Source: Coemansia sp. RSA 1804
Taxonomy: Eukaryota > Kickxellomycota > Kickxellomycetes > Kickxellales > Kickxellaceae
Direction: 5' to 3'
NCBI GenBank assembly: GCA_027578815.1
Contig: JANBTH010000104.1
Span: 1 to 35,112 of the forward strand
Length of the DNA stretch: 35,112 bases
Positions 8,573 to 17,492 of the stretch are shown one piece after another (positions within the stretch are counted from its first letter, which is position 1; every line of letters starts with the position of its first letter). Below the pieces are notes generated by a model. It saw only the letters and a program-made list of their open reading frames with translations. It was not told where the DNA came from and did no database searches. A program made the translations under genes and the position numbers.

Positions 8573-9574
8573 CTAGTACGGCCAGATTTCGGCAATATCG
8601 TCGTATGGAGGATAAGCTGAAGGCTGGTCTGCTCGTATGGAGATTGCACTTAAAACAGATTCCCTTAGAAACTGCTTGCTATTATCATTTGATTCTGGGT
8701 CGTATATTACAATTGGCGGGGGCGCGATGCTGTACGCTATTGACAGTCCAACCATGGCTATATCTGCCAGAATAAAGTCTAGATCGTGGGCTTTATTTGC
8801 CATTCTCTGTGCCAAACGCCGGCCCATCCGACGGGCCATCCTTCCGCTAAGTGCATATGCGTGCGTTCCTCTTGGAAAGGTCGAGCGATACGATAATGTA
8901 CGACGTTGCAGAAACTCTTTCTTGATCCAGTACCGCTCCAGCTTTGCTTGGGTTGCATCTCCTGACAAATGAGCTGTTCTGTTTAGCTGGTAAAGTGCCT
9001 GCTTAAGCTCGTCAACCATAGGTTCTGCTGGCTCTGAGTCTGTGCGTCCGACAAATATAATATCGTATTTCTTGGCCACTCCGCCTCCCAACGCCGCTGC
9101 GAGTCGTGGCTTTAGATCCATCTCAACGTCGACTGCACAGCTGAGGATCAGTGCAGACCCAAGGTTTTGATGTTCCATATCTGCATATATCTTTCTATGG
9201 GTCAGGAGCTCAGCTACACCTTCGACACTTCCTTTGTATTTATTCTGAATCTGCAACTGTTCAGCAGAGCCAGGCGTAATGGTTTGCACAAATTCGATAT
9301 CAATGTCAGAAAACCTTGCAATTGCCTGCATGTTGAGCCGACAGCTCTCTTTATCCAACAATTTGTTGTTGTCGTGTTCGGAGGAGTATGTCACAAATAT
9401 TTTGTGAAATCCTAACGTCCTGTTAAAAGCATCGCTATAGACTTTAGACTCGGCTATGAGGCTAGATGATATGGAATTATGTGAGTAGATCCTAACTGCA
9501 AAAAAGCACACGACTAGGAGTATGAACAAGATATAGAATGTCCGTAACCTGGGTAAGCCCTTGGTATAACACAT
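8573..9574 (-). CDS. GT25-like paralogue with an eroded acidic motif
   Basis: A 333-residue protein with a signal anchor at about 11-29 and the same layout as its neighbour. TLGFHKIFVTYSSEHD (53-68) matches TLGFQKIFVLNIPSRFD, LTHRKIYADM (124-133) matches LSHLAIFKRM, and ALILSCAVDVEMDLKPR (141-157) matches ALVLEDDVDIEIDLKHR. The C-terminal YPPYDDI also matches the PPYMDW region. In the key motif EDDVD has become SCAVD, so three residues including two or three acidic ligands are replaced. The frame is otherwise intact over the full length, which argues against simple decay. It may be a pseudoenzyme, a partner of the active copy, or a transferase using other ligands. The pair probably arose by tandem duplication followed by strong divergence. 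Confidence 0.75.
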   Translation of the reverse strand: MCYTKGLPRLRTFYILFILLVVCFFAVRIYSHNSISSSLIAESKVYSDAFNRTLGFHKIFVTYSSEHDNNKLLDKESCRLNMQAIARFSDIDIEFVQTITPGSAEQLQIQNKYKGSVEGVAELLTHRKIYADMEHQNLGSALILSCAVDVEMDLKPRLAAALGGGVAKKYDIIFVGRTDSEPAEPMVDELKQALYQLNRTAHLSGDATQAKLERYWIKKEFLQRRTLSYRSTFPRGTHAYALSGRMARRMGRRLAQRMANKAHDLDFILADIAMVGLSIAYSIAPPPIVIYDPESNDNSKQFLRESVLSAISIRADQPSAYPPYDDIAEIWPY

Positions 9575-10862
9575 CGTTCTGTAAGAATACGCAACTTTTT
9601 ACTGCAAACACTCTAAGCAAAAGATTTTATTTAAATTGAATTATTTTACAATGAGGAATATGTACTTTTCAGCTGTTAACATTTTTGATTCTATTCTGGA
9701 AGAAGACTCCTTTAGTTGTCTTTTTTGAACAGGGAACCATAAAGCGGGGGATGAAATTGTAATTCCATCATCCCGCCATGCTTTGTTTATTGCGTGAAAA
9801 CATGCTGTTTGTTGTTTCTTCCACAGAATAAAAGGCCATGTGCTCTCTCAATTTGGCAATAGTTAAAACAGTGCAAGAAAAAGCTATTCCATTAGATAAA
9901 CAAATAAATAGATAGATTATCCACATCCTTTTGGTTTGCTATGTTGGTGTTGGTGTTGGCTTTGGTTTGTCTGTCTGGCTTCTGATTGTATCGGCTTTGA
10001 CTGCTAACACGTATCAAACAGCACTTGGTAATGCAAGATAACTAACTTGCTTTGGACTTTTCTTTTCCAAATATATTAACTTATTTCCATTTAAAACCAA
10101 GGCGTTTATTTTTACCTGCGCTTCGTCAATCGCCATAAAAAGAAAAACCACAGCACAAAAATTCTAAAAAGACCAAGGCGCTTATATTAATTAAAAAAAC
10201 ACACGCAGATGCATCATAAAACATCTTCAGTATGGCTGCACCAGAACTGAGAGCTTTGGGGATCCTGTATGTCAATTCCATGTGTGACCAAGATACTAAC
10301 CAAATAAAGCAGAAAGAAGGCGAAAACAATGAAGGGAACAATACCAGCTACACATTCTTTTCAGTACATTTGCATTGCATTCCATATGTCCAAAAGGAAA
10401 TGAAACAAGCGAGCAATGCAAATACGGATGTTGCTCGGCTACAAGCAAATCACCCTGCCATTTCCATCTGCTTGTTCGTGTAGATAAAAAAGTATTGTTC
10501 ATCAAACAGACTATACATGCAATTATTTGCTGTTGACCCAGGTCTTACCATTACACCAAACACGGCCAGGTCCATACAAAAGGCAGAGGTTTTGGCATGT
10601 TTAGCAACCAGTTGAAGATGGTATGTTTTAGCCACATTTTCCCGCTTTTCTTCTACACCATCTTAATTGCTACACAAATACTGGACATCCTAATAATCGG
10701 TTGTGGTGTTCTGGCAATGTCAATTTAGCACATACAACAACTTTGCGCTCTGTTGCTGCAGTGTTGGCACATGCTTCTTTTCTACTCTACATTATTTCTA
10801 TCAGCGCTCGCGTTATTTTCTCCTCTATTTTCTCTTTGTTTATCATTCTAACCCCGAGAGTG
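9575..10862. other. AT-rich intergenic region
   Basis: About 1.3 kb lies between divergent genes (GT25-like paralogue and LRR gene). It contains a TTGGTG triplet-like repeat near 9944-9960 and many A/T runs. A plus frame from the ATG at 10232 to 10483 (83 residues) has no recognisable domain, is overlapped by frames on the other strand, and is not called. Confidence 0.5.
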
Positions 10863-12755
10863 ATGGAGGCATACATGTCTGTGCTCTTCAACATGAAAGG
10901 CACTAGTCGCCACTCGCGAGGCCCTTTAGTCTTTGGCAGAAGGGAGTCTACACGACTGGCAAATATATCTCTTGTGGATGTAAACGTTGACGACGAGTCT
11001 GTGGTCCGTCGCGTCATCCAGCAAATAAGCATGGGCGACTTTGCACACTTGCCTCCCATGAGCGTTCTCAAAAGGCTGTTGCAGAGCGAAAGACACAGTG
11101 CTATACTCCAGAAGGTGTACCGACACTTATCGCTTAGCAACCTGTCAATTGACGGAACAACCGCGCGTGTTCTGTCGGTCATTTTGCTTTCTCCGCAATG
11201 CTGCTGCCAATATGTGCACATCCACCGATGTTCATTTACCGAGCAAGGCAGAAACATACTGTTTTCGGCTCTATCAGTGATGGCAGCAACCCTGGGTCCA
11301 CACAAACACATTCAACTTCCCGCTTCCGGCTTTGTAGGCAGCAGCTCCAGCAAAAAAAACCTTCCATGCAAGACACGCATCGCTGAAAATGGATACGCCA
11401 ATGCTTTAGAATCCGTGTCATCTGTTGCTGTGGCTGAGAAGAAATGTCACATGTCTGCAGGGCTTGTTGAGCTGAATTACACGCAAATTGGGGTATCCGA
11501 CCGCAATTACTATACATTGACCGACGTTCTGCTGCAGCAGTCGTACCTCCATACCCTCAACCTCAGCAACAACGCAATGGTTCCAAAATCCGCAGAGCGT
11601 CTGATTGAGGCCATTTCCAGTGGATGTCCTAGTCTGCGAGTTCTGGATCTCTCTGGTAATCTGCTACGCACTGACGGTGCACAGATAATAGCCAGATATT
11701 TAATTTCAAAAGGTCGGAATCTCGAGTCACTTAATGTAAGTGGAAATCAGATCCCATCAGAAGGCGGCGTGGCGTTGGCAAATTCGCTGAGCGCTCGATT
11801 CGGATCCAAGCTAAAAGTGCTAAACGTCGGCATGAACCAGTTTGAACTAGCCGGCTCCGAGGCTCTAGGTCATGCCCTTGCAGAAAACAGACACCTTGAG
11901 CAGCTGGTCATCCCTCAAAACAATATTTTGAACAACGGATGCGGGCTTCTCTTTGAGGGCTTAAGAAGCAACAATACGTTGCTCAGCATTGACATTTCGG
12001 GAAACCTTCTTACGCATATATCGGCACGAAGCGTTTCCAGCTACATGACTAGCAGAAGCAGTGCCAGCAGCACCAGACTCGGGTTTGATGCTATGGGTAT
12101 TCGCACGTTAAACATGTCGGCCAACTCTCTAGGCGATGAAGGAATAGCCGCACTTTGTTCTGGGTTTCAAAGCAACTCACATCTTGTGCACCTGTTTTTA
12201 GACAACGTGGAAGCTGCCGATCCTGGCGTAGAGAGTGTTCGTCAGTTGCTCCAGACAACAGCCAAAAGTAAGATATCGCTTCTAACGCTATCATTGCGCC
12301 AAAACCGACACATTACACATGTAGGGATTGGGGCTCTAGCAGATGGCTGTTTACAAAACAGCTCCATTTTGCGCATTACAGTTGATATGTGCTTTGACCG
12401 ATGGAGCACCGTGTGGGACAAGGCAGAACGTGCATTTATCGCCAACACAATGCGCGCAATCGACAGATACAAGGCACCTTTGCTCATGGTTGCCCGCGGC
12501 CGAATACTGCTCTGTCAGTACAAGAGACAGCGGATTGGATCAAGCACCCAACGGCTGCCCGAGGAAATATGCCTTGTCATTCTTTCTGCGCTTGACAAGC
12601 ATGGTGTGCTCACTGCCAAACAAAAGTGCACGGCCTTTAAAATTGCTCAAAGAATGTCCAACAAATACCCAACCAAAAGAGCTCTTTTGTCCGCAATTCT
12701 AGGTTCCGACTATCGATTTGTTTCTGAAATAATGAAAACACTCCACTCGTTTTAG
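10863..12755 (+). CDS. leucine-rich-repeat protein (ribonuclease-inhibitor-like repeats)
   Basis: A 630-residue protein. Residues about 200-510 contain consecutive RI-type LRRs with the LxxLxLSxNxL pattern: LHTLNLSNNAM (229-239), LRVLDLSGNLL (258-268), LESLNVSGNQI (287-297), LKVLNVGMNQF (317-327), LEQLVIPQNNI (345-355), LLSIDISGNLL (373-383) and IRTLNMSANSL (413-423). Between them are helices of the GAxxIAxxL type. The N-terminal 190 residues are unassigned. The C-terminus has an F-box-like segment, RLPEEICLVILSALD (564-578). No kinase, NTPase or membrane domain is seen, so a scaffold or adaptor role is likely but not proven. An in-frame extension from 10701 begins with TTG and encodes hydrophobic residues out of keeping with the protein; the ATG at 10863 is preferred. 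Confidence 0.85.
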   Translation: MEAYMSVLFNMKGTSRHSRGPLVFGRRESTRLANISLVDVNVDDESVVRRVIQQISMGDFAHLPPMSVLKRLLQSERHSAILQKVYRHLSLSNLSIDGTTARVLSVILLSPQCCCQYVHIHRCSFTEQGRNILFSALSVMAATLGPHKHIQLPASGFVGSSSSKKNLPCKTRIAENGYANALESVSSVAVAEKKCHMSAGLVELNYTQIGVSDRNYYTLTDVLLQQSYLHTLNLSNNAMVPKSAERLIEAISSGCPSLRVLDLSGNLLRTDGAQIIARYLISKGRNLESLNVSGNQIPSEGGVALANSLSARFGSKLKVLNVGMNQFELAGSEALGHALAENRHLEQLVIPQNNILNNGCGLLFEGLRSNNTLLSIDISGNLLTHISARSVSSYMTSRSSASSTRLGFDAMGIRTLNMSANSLGDEGIAALCSGFQSNSHLVHLFLDNVEAADPGVESVRQLLQTTAKSKISLLTLSLRQNRHITHVGIGALADGCLQNSSILRITVDMCFDRWSTVWDKAERAFIANTMRAIDRYKAPLLMVARGRILLCQYKRQRIGSSTQRLPEEICLVILSALDKHGVLTAKQKCTAFKIAQRMSNKYPTKRALLSAILGSDYRFVSEIMKTLHSF

Positions 12756-12872
12756 CCTAAGAAGAAGCCAAGATGTACACCAAACTAATGGTTGTTTGCA
12801 TGTTTGGAGCGGTATATTTTGACATTATCCCTTTAAGCGCTATCATAGAAAGCCACAAGCGGTTACTGAAGT

Positions 12873-13385
12873 TCAATCTTCAACAATAAGATATGCTCCG
12901 CTTCTCTTCTTTGCCATGTCAAGCACTTTTTCTCCAATTTGAAGATCCAGTTCGTCTGACAGCTGGAGACCGCCTTCTGGCTCGTCGCTTGTGAATACCA
13001 CAGGATTGGTAATACGCACCAGGGGTCTGACTGACTCTAAATCCTCGCATATCGCCACTGCTTGAATATGGCTTAGAAAGTCGCGGAGCTTGTTGATATC
13101 GGTCAGAACATGCTCAAAATGTTCTGATTCTTTGGACACATCGGGCAGCTTGAGACCAGACAGGGCATATAGGCGCACCAGCTCGGCTTTCCCTAGGCTT
13201 TCCTCAAGGCTGCTTTTGTGCATAGCGTCGTTCGGCCGCTTGAGCAGCTTGGATACTGACCAAGAGGGCTTATCGAGCGGAAAGGCGCTCATGCTTCGCA
13301 GCTGCTGCCGCACCCGAGCTAGGCTGACCGATTGTGTGTGAAATAGCGTTGATCGCAACCTTGTTCCAATTGTTAAGCACTTCAT
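12873..13385 (-). CDS. GATC: mitochondrial Glu-tRNA(Gln) amidotransferase subunit C (GatC)
   Basis: A 170-residue protein with a basic, hydroxylated N-terminus without acidic residues (about 1-32), as in a mitochondrial presequence. The GatC domain follows: ELVRLYALSGLKLPD (68-82), then FEHVLTDINKLRDFLSHIQAV (90-110), which matches the family pattern of an N-terminal helix, a linker, and a helix ending in a conserved hydrophobic turn. The C-terminal DMAKKRSGAYLIVED is a plausible final strand and tail. GatC holds GatA and GatB together in the enzyme that converts Glu-tRNA(Gln) to Gln-tRNA(Gln) in mitochondria. The ATG at 13385 was chosen because an in-frame extension to 13415 starts with GTG. 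It is convergent with the LRR gene (about 117 bases) and divergent from the Swt1-like gene. Confidence 0.75.
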   Translation of the reverse strand: MKCLTIGTRLRSTLFHTQSVSLARVRQQLRSMSAFPLDKPSWSVSKLLKRPNDAMHKSSLEESLGKAELVRLYALSGLKLPDVSKESEHFEHVLTDINKLRDFLSHIQAVAICEDLESVRPLVRITNPVVFTSDEPEGGLQLSDELDLQIGEKVLDMAKKRSGAYLIVED

Positions 13386-13718
13386 TATGTTGTGAAAATA
13401 TATAGAGACAGGCACAATATTTACAGAAACTCTTTGACAAAGTGTGCATTTCGACTAGCGGTAAACAAGACGGCATCGCAAGACCTTATCTAGTGATTGT
13501 GGGTGTTTAAAACTCTGCCAGACAATGACGAAATTCATTATTCTCTTTTTGCTTTGTCTTTTATTTTTTTTGTTATTGTTAACTAATATTGTATTTTTAT
13601 TGCGTTCTACTTAATTTCAAGCTTTAACTTCGAATTTAAATTTGCTTTTGGGAGGGTGACTTTTTTGGATTTCAGTGTGTTACCACAGCCTACGTACAAG
13701 TGCGTAACTTGGCGTAGC
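13386..13718. promoter_or_regulatory. divergent promoter region between GatC and the Swt1-like gene
   Basis: About 330 bases, very T-rich at 13540-13620, with no TATA box clearly placed for either gene. No gene is seen. Confidence 0.4.
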
Positions 13719-15707
13719 ATGGTGCTGGACAATGATCCGCAGCAGCTTAAACCACAAGCTGCTACTACCACGTATAATCAACCAAACGAACACCAGGTGC
13801 TTGTTGTTATCGACACAAACTTCTTTATAGACCATCTTCCTCTGATAAGTAAGCTGGCAGATCTGGCTGGCATAAATGGAGTGCTAATTGTTGTTCCATG
13901 GGTCGTTATCCAGGAGCTCGACGGGCTGAAGATGAGCTCCAAGAGCTCTGGATCGCAAGGGTGGCTAGACTCTTCCGACAGCGTTGGTGCAGTGGCGCGC
14001 AGTTCTTCGAGATTTCTGGAGTGTGTGCTTGAACAGAACAATAGACCATTCGTGTTTCAAAAGCGCTCGGAATATCTGCAGTATGAAGAGGTTAATGATG
14101 ACAAGATACTGGACTGCTGCTTGTATTTCAGCAAAGAGTTTGGGCTTCCTGTTGTTGTTTTGACCAAGGATCGCAATCTTAGCATAAAAGTGCGTGTGAA
14201 TGGCTGTGCTGTCTGCTCTGAAGCATCGACACGTGCTGAGGACTTTGTACTCAACATCAAGGCTGCTTCTCTAAAAGCGCACTCGTACCAAACACAAGAA
14301 GGCAAAAGATCCGCCGTAAGAACCCCAACTGATGATCCTGGCTCAGCAAAAGCAGAAAAATATTCTCCTGGGCCATCCGTAACTATTCCGCTCTCTTCCC
14401 GAATAATAGCAAAGCCAAGGTTTCTGAAGAAATCTGGAACTTTGAGTCAGACGCTACCAACTCCACAACGATATCAAACTACGGCTTTAATTCAGCCTCA
14501 CAGCCATATTAATGACTATGGTAATTCTCACAATGATACTAAAGATGAAAGCGGAACCAAAAGAATAAGCCTTGGATCCGACGCATTGGTCAAAAGCAAG
14601 TCAGCAGCAGCATCAAAACACACGAATTCTCAGATGTCACGTGCTCACACAAAATCCGATCGATTGCGTCGACGCTCTAGTAATATTAAAGGTGCTGGAG
14701 TGTTATCTCCCTACAATAAAGAGACTAAGGCTTACAATTGGGACGGCTTTCCATTTACATTTTCGGTTCCAAGTAGTATTCCAGAAGTTGACAGCGCAGT
14801 AAGCGTCTGGGATGCTGGTAATAGCGGCCGCACTATGCCCAGAGAGCTGGCCAATGTGAATGGTACAGAGGCTACAGATATGCTGGAATCAGACAGTATG
14901 GATGTTGATTTTGTGGATGACGCGAGACACGCCATCACACATAACAATCCAACATCTAATGTACCACGCGCTGCTGTTGCCGGCACTGCTTCTGTTGCTG
15001 CTGCCACTCATATCCCAGGTTTCGCTGTTGTGAGCAGAAATCTAAGGAACCCGGCACCACAAACAAATATTACGAAATCATCGTTGAAACGGTCTATCAC
15101 TCCAAAGCCCACGGATCAGCCCGTTGTCATATATCTAGACGAATCGCCTCTGAAAACAAGACTTGCACGGCAAAGCATTGCACAAAGGACAGCAACCAGC
15201 GTTTCTGAGGATATTGTCCGGTACATGTGCGATACCAAATATTGTGCGCTTACCAGTCTTTTGGTAGAGCGGTTGGAACAGAATAATACAATCCTTAAAA
15301 GTCTCGGTAGCATTACGACAGGGTTCGATCCGCCGCCCTGGCGCACAAGCACAGTTCTGTTTACTGTGATTCTTTATCACTGGGATGTGTTGAAGCAGGT
15401 TCTGCCCCGCGGAATTGAAACAAACATTCGTCAGTCGCTTCCGTGGATAATGTATGTGGAAGAACTGCAGTCATGCCCACAGCTGAAGCGCCCACTTCCA
15501 CCGAATTTGCGTATCGCCCCCTATGCGCGCACATCTCACTCCAGCCAGACATCTGAGGACCCCGATCTGGTTTCTGAGACAAAGTTGCTCATCCAGCTTG
15601 CAAAACGTCTTCTTGCGCAATGTGCGCTTGTTGAGAACGACGTTCAAGAGAGACAGCGCCAAAAGCTGGTGAGCAGCTGGGTCACGTGGCAGAACTCAAA
15701 AGACTGA
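13719..15707 (+). CDS. SWT1: Swt1-like PIN-domain endoribonuclease
   Basis: A 662-residue protein. The N-terminal PIN domain (about 26-170) has all expected acidic residues: Asp32 in VVIDTNFFIDHL, Glu66 in WVVIQELDGL, Asp128/Asp132 in VNDDKILDCC, and Asp151 in VLTKDRNLSIK. A long Ser/Thr-rich disordered stretch follows, with a basic patch near 313-320. The C-terminal helical domain (about 500-600) resembles the C-terminal domain of Swt1. Yeast Swt1 is a nuclear endonuclease that removes defective mRNPs at the pore; the same role is inferred here. The ATG at 13719 is the first in frame; the open frame upstream to 13656 starts with GTG. Its start lies just before the first PIN strand, so a short 5' exon cannot be excluded. 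Nop12 lies 207 bases downstream on the same strand. Confidence 0.85.
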   Translation: MVLDNDPQQLKPQAATTTYNQPNEHQVLVVIDTNFFIDHLPLISKLADLAGINGVLIVVPWVVIQELDGLKMSSKSSGSQGWLDSSDSVGAVARSSSRFLECVLEQNNRPFVFQKRSEYLQYEEVNDDKILDCCLYFSKEFGLPVVVLTKDRNLSIKVRVNGCAVCSEASTRAEDFVLNIKAASLKAHSYQTQEGKRSAVRTPTDDPGSAKAEKYSPGPSVTIPLSSRIIAKPRFLKKSGTLSQTLPTPQRYQTTALIQPHSHINDYGNSHNDTKDESGTKRISLGSDALVKSKSAAASKHTNSQMSRAHTKSDRLRRRSSNIKGAGVLSPYNKETKAYNWDGFPFTFSVPSSIPEVDSAVSVWDAGNSGRTMPRELANVNGTEATDMLESDSMDVDFVDDARHAITHNNPTSNVPRAAVAGTASVAAATHIPGFAVVSRNLRNPAPQTNITKSSLKRSITPKPTDQPVVIYLDESPLKTRLARQSIAQRTATSVSEDIVRYMCDTKYCALTSLLVERLEQNNTILKSLGSITTGFDPPPWRTSTVLFTVILYHWDVLKQVLPRGIETNIRQSLPWIMYVEELQSCPQLKRPLPPNLRIAPYARTSHSSQTSEDPDLVSETKLLIQLAKRLLAQCALVENDVQERQRQKLVSSWVTWQNSKD

Positions 15708-15914
15708 CTTTTTGGATCAACCAACAAAATCAGATTAATGCTGTCTTGGATTATCTAACCTTTTTGCGAAAAAAAATTAGACAAAAATATGGAACAAGCT
15801 TTTTTAGCTTCACATTTCTCAAGAAAACACTTTATTTATTTGTTGTTGCCGTTATTATTCGCTCAAGATCCATCTGTATCTATTTTCTTAGTTGTAAAAG
15901 CTTGTATCTCAAGG

Positions 15915-17129
15915 ATGGTGGATACTCAAAAAGGCGAATTATCGCAGTTTCTGCTGGCTGGCAAGGACACGAATAAAGAGGCAGCTATCAACGGCGCTAT
16001 TGACGACTTGTTTAAAAACGCACCACCACAGGCGCCGATTAAGCCTGTAGTTATTCCTGAAGCCAGTCATTCTATAGAGGCAACAGAGGATAAAAGGCCA
16101 AGAAAAAAGACAGCCAATGCCACCACCACCGACACACAGGAAACTGGTGCAACGGATGCAAAAGCAACTGTTAGGATAAAGCGTGCACGTAAGACGCAGG
16201 TCAGGTTTGATGAACAAGCGGGAGACAGCGAGGACAGCGATGTAGAGATGGCCGACGGCGAGAGTCCTGCTAAGAAACCGAAGAAAGCATTGCTTGGACG
16301 TATGCCCCAAGATCCGGAGACGCTGAAACGCACACTGTTTGTTGGCAACCTATCGATCAACTGCATCACAGACCAGACAAAATACAAGAAATTCAAAGCG
16401 CTGTGTTCGCAGCATGGACAAGTCAACTCGATCCGGTTCAGATCGATTGCGTTTGCAGAGCTACTGCCACGTAAGATTGCATTTATTCGTGGAAGCTTCC
16501 ACTCGGAGCGGCAAACATGCAATGCGTATGTTGAGTTTGCGGAGGCCGAGAGCGCAACCAAGGCGCGGAAGCTCAATGCCACTCTGTTTGATGAGAAGCA
16601 TATCCGCGTGAACCTGGCAAGCAACGAAAAGAGCTACGACATGAAGCGGTCAGCGTTTGTGGGCAATCTGGACTTTGCAGCCGAGGAGGAGGATCTGTGG
16701 CGGCATTTTGAGGCGTGTGGTGCTGTGGAGAATGTGCGCATTGTCAGGGATCCAAAGACAAGTCTGGGCAAGGGATTTGGATATGTGCAGTTTACCGATC
16801 GCTCGGCCGTTGTGCTTGCTCTCAAGCTCGACGGTTCCGAACTTAATTCGCGCAAACTGCGTGTTCAGCGCGGAAGCGAAAAGATAATCAAGGAGAAGCA
16901 GCGTTCTTCTGCCAAAGTCCCCGGAGCAGGCGTGGCAAAGACCACAGCGCCTGTCTTTGAAGGAACACGCTCTGTAAAGGGGGACAAGCCATCCGCGAAG
17001 AAACGCCGCACGGAGAGGAGCAAGTCGTTTGCGGAAAAGCGACTGAATGCTGCAAAACCGGCAAGAACAAGAGCAAAAGAAGCAAAGGCCGGGTCATCGG
17101 CTCATGGCAGATTTAAGACTCGCAAGTGA
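15915..17129 (+). CDS. NOP12: Nop12-like nucleolar RNA-binding protein (RBM34 family)
   Basis: A 404-residue protein with two RRMs. RRM1 spans about 139-234, from RTLFVGNLSINC (RNP2) to the RNP1-like NAYVEFA (203-209). It contains the long insertion NSIRFRSIAFAELLPRK (171-187) that marks the Nop12/RBM34 family. RRM2 spans about 245-318, with SAFVGNLDFA and KGFGYVQF. Acidic and Lys-rich stretches precede RRM1, and a very basic tail rich in Lys/Arg/Ala (from about 325) is a typical nucleolar signal. Nop12 acts in 60S pre-ribosome assembly, in 5.8S/25S pre-rRNA folding. The frame is open upstream to an ATG at 15789, but that stretch encodes hydrophobic residues foreign to the family, so the ATG at 15915 is preferred. 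Confidence 0.9.
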   Translation: MVDTQKGELSQFLLAGKDTNKEAAINGAIDDLFKNAPPQAPIKPVVIPEASHSIEATEDKRPRKKTANATTTDTQETGATDAKATVRIKRARKTQVRFDEQAGDSEDSDVEMADGESPAKKPKKALLGRMPQDPETLKRTLFVGNLSINCITDQTKYKKFKALCSQHGQVNSIRFRSIAFAELLPRKIAFIRGSFHSERQTCNAYVEFAEAESATKARKLNATLFDEKHIRVNLASNEKSYDMKRSAFVGNLDFAAEEEDLWRHFEACGAVENVRIVRDPKTSLGKGFGYVQFTDRSAVVLALKLDGSELNSRKLRVQRGSEKIIKEKQRSSAKVPGAGVAKTTAPVFEGTRSVKGDKPSAKKRRTERSKSFAEKRLNAAKPARTRAKEAKAGSSAHGRFKTRK

Positions 17130-17492
17130 TATTTGCACAAAGAACAGTTGAGCTTTTTCCCATTTCTCAAGATGTTTGATCTGTTCAGAACAAGATGAAA
17201 TGGGTGGATGATGGTGTTTCTGCGCGTGTTTTAACGACTGTTTGAACATTAGCTGTTTTCATCACGCAAACGGCGCTGGGTGTGTCTTTCTTCTTATTCA
17301 GGAACACGGCTGGATCATGTATGCGAGTTGTGGTATAAAAGGCGCTGTAAAGGCGTTAGCCATTTCGTTTCAGATAGAACCAGGAATCTTCAGAGCACCA
17401 CTTCTCTTAGGTCTTTTTTTCAACTTTTACCAGCTTACCTTCTGCATTAAACGCAATCGAATCCTTTTTGCCTTCATTCTTAGCTCAACAAC
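17130..17492. other. intergenic region and promoter of the secreted-protein gene
   Basis: About 360 bases. It holds the 3' flank of Nop12 and, from 17334, a TATA box and a T-rich leader for the small secreted protein. No gene is seen. Confidence 0.5.
17334..17340 (+). promoter_or_regulatory. TATA box of the secreted Cys/Pro-rich protein gene
   Basis: TATAAAA within GTGGTATAAAAGGCG, a near-ideal TATA context, lies 159 bases upstream of the ATG at 17493. A strong TATA element often goes with regulated or highly expressed genes such as cell-wall or secreted proteins. Confidence 0.6.

Noticed and set aside
10232..10483. 83-codon plus-strand ORF in AT-rich flank
   Set aside because: No domain, no clear promoter, and overlapped by frames on the other strand.
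10701..10862. N-terminal extension of the LRR protein with two hydrophobic segments
   Set aside because: It begins with TTG, lacks any ATG before 10863, and would give membrane segments that do not fit a soluble LRR protein.
15789..15914. In-frame N-terminal extension of Nop12 from the ATG at 15789
   Set aside because: It encodes a hydrophobic, phenylalanine-rich stretch unlike the family, and the second ATG at 15915 begins a typical hydrophilic N-terminus.
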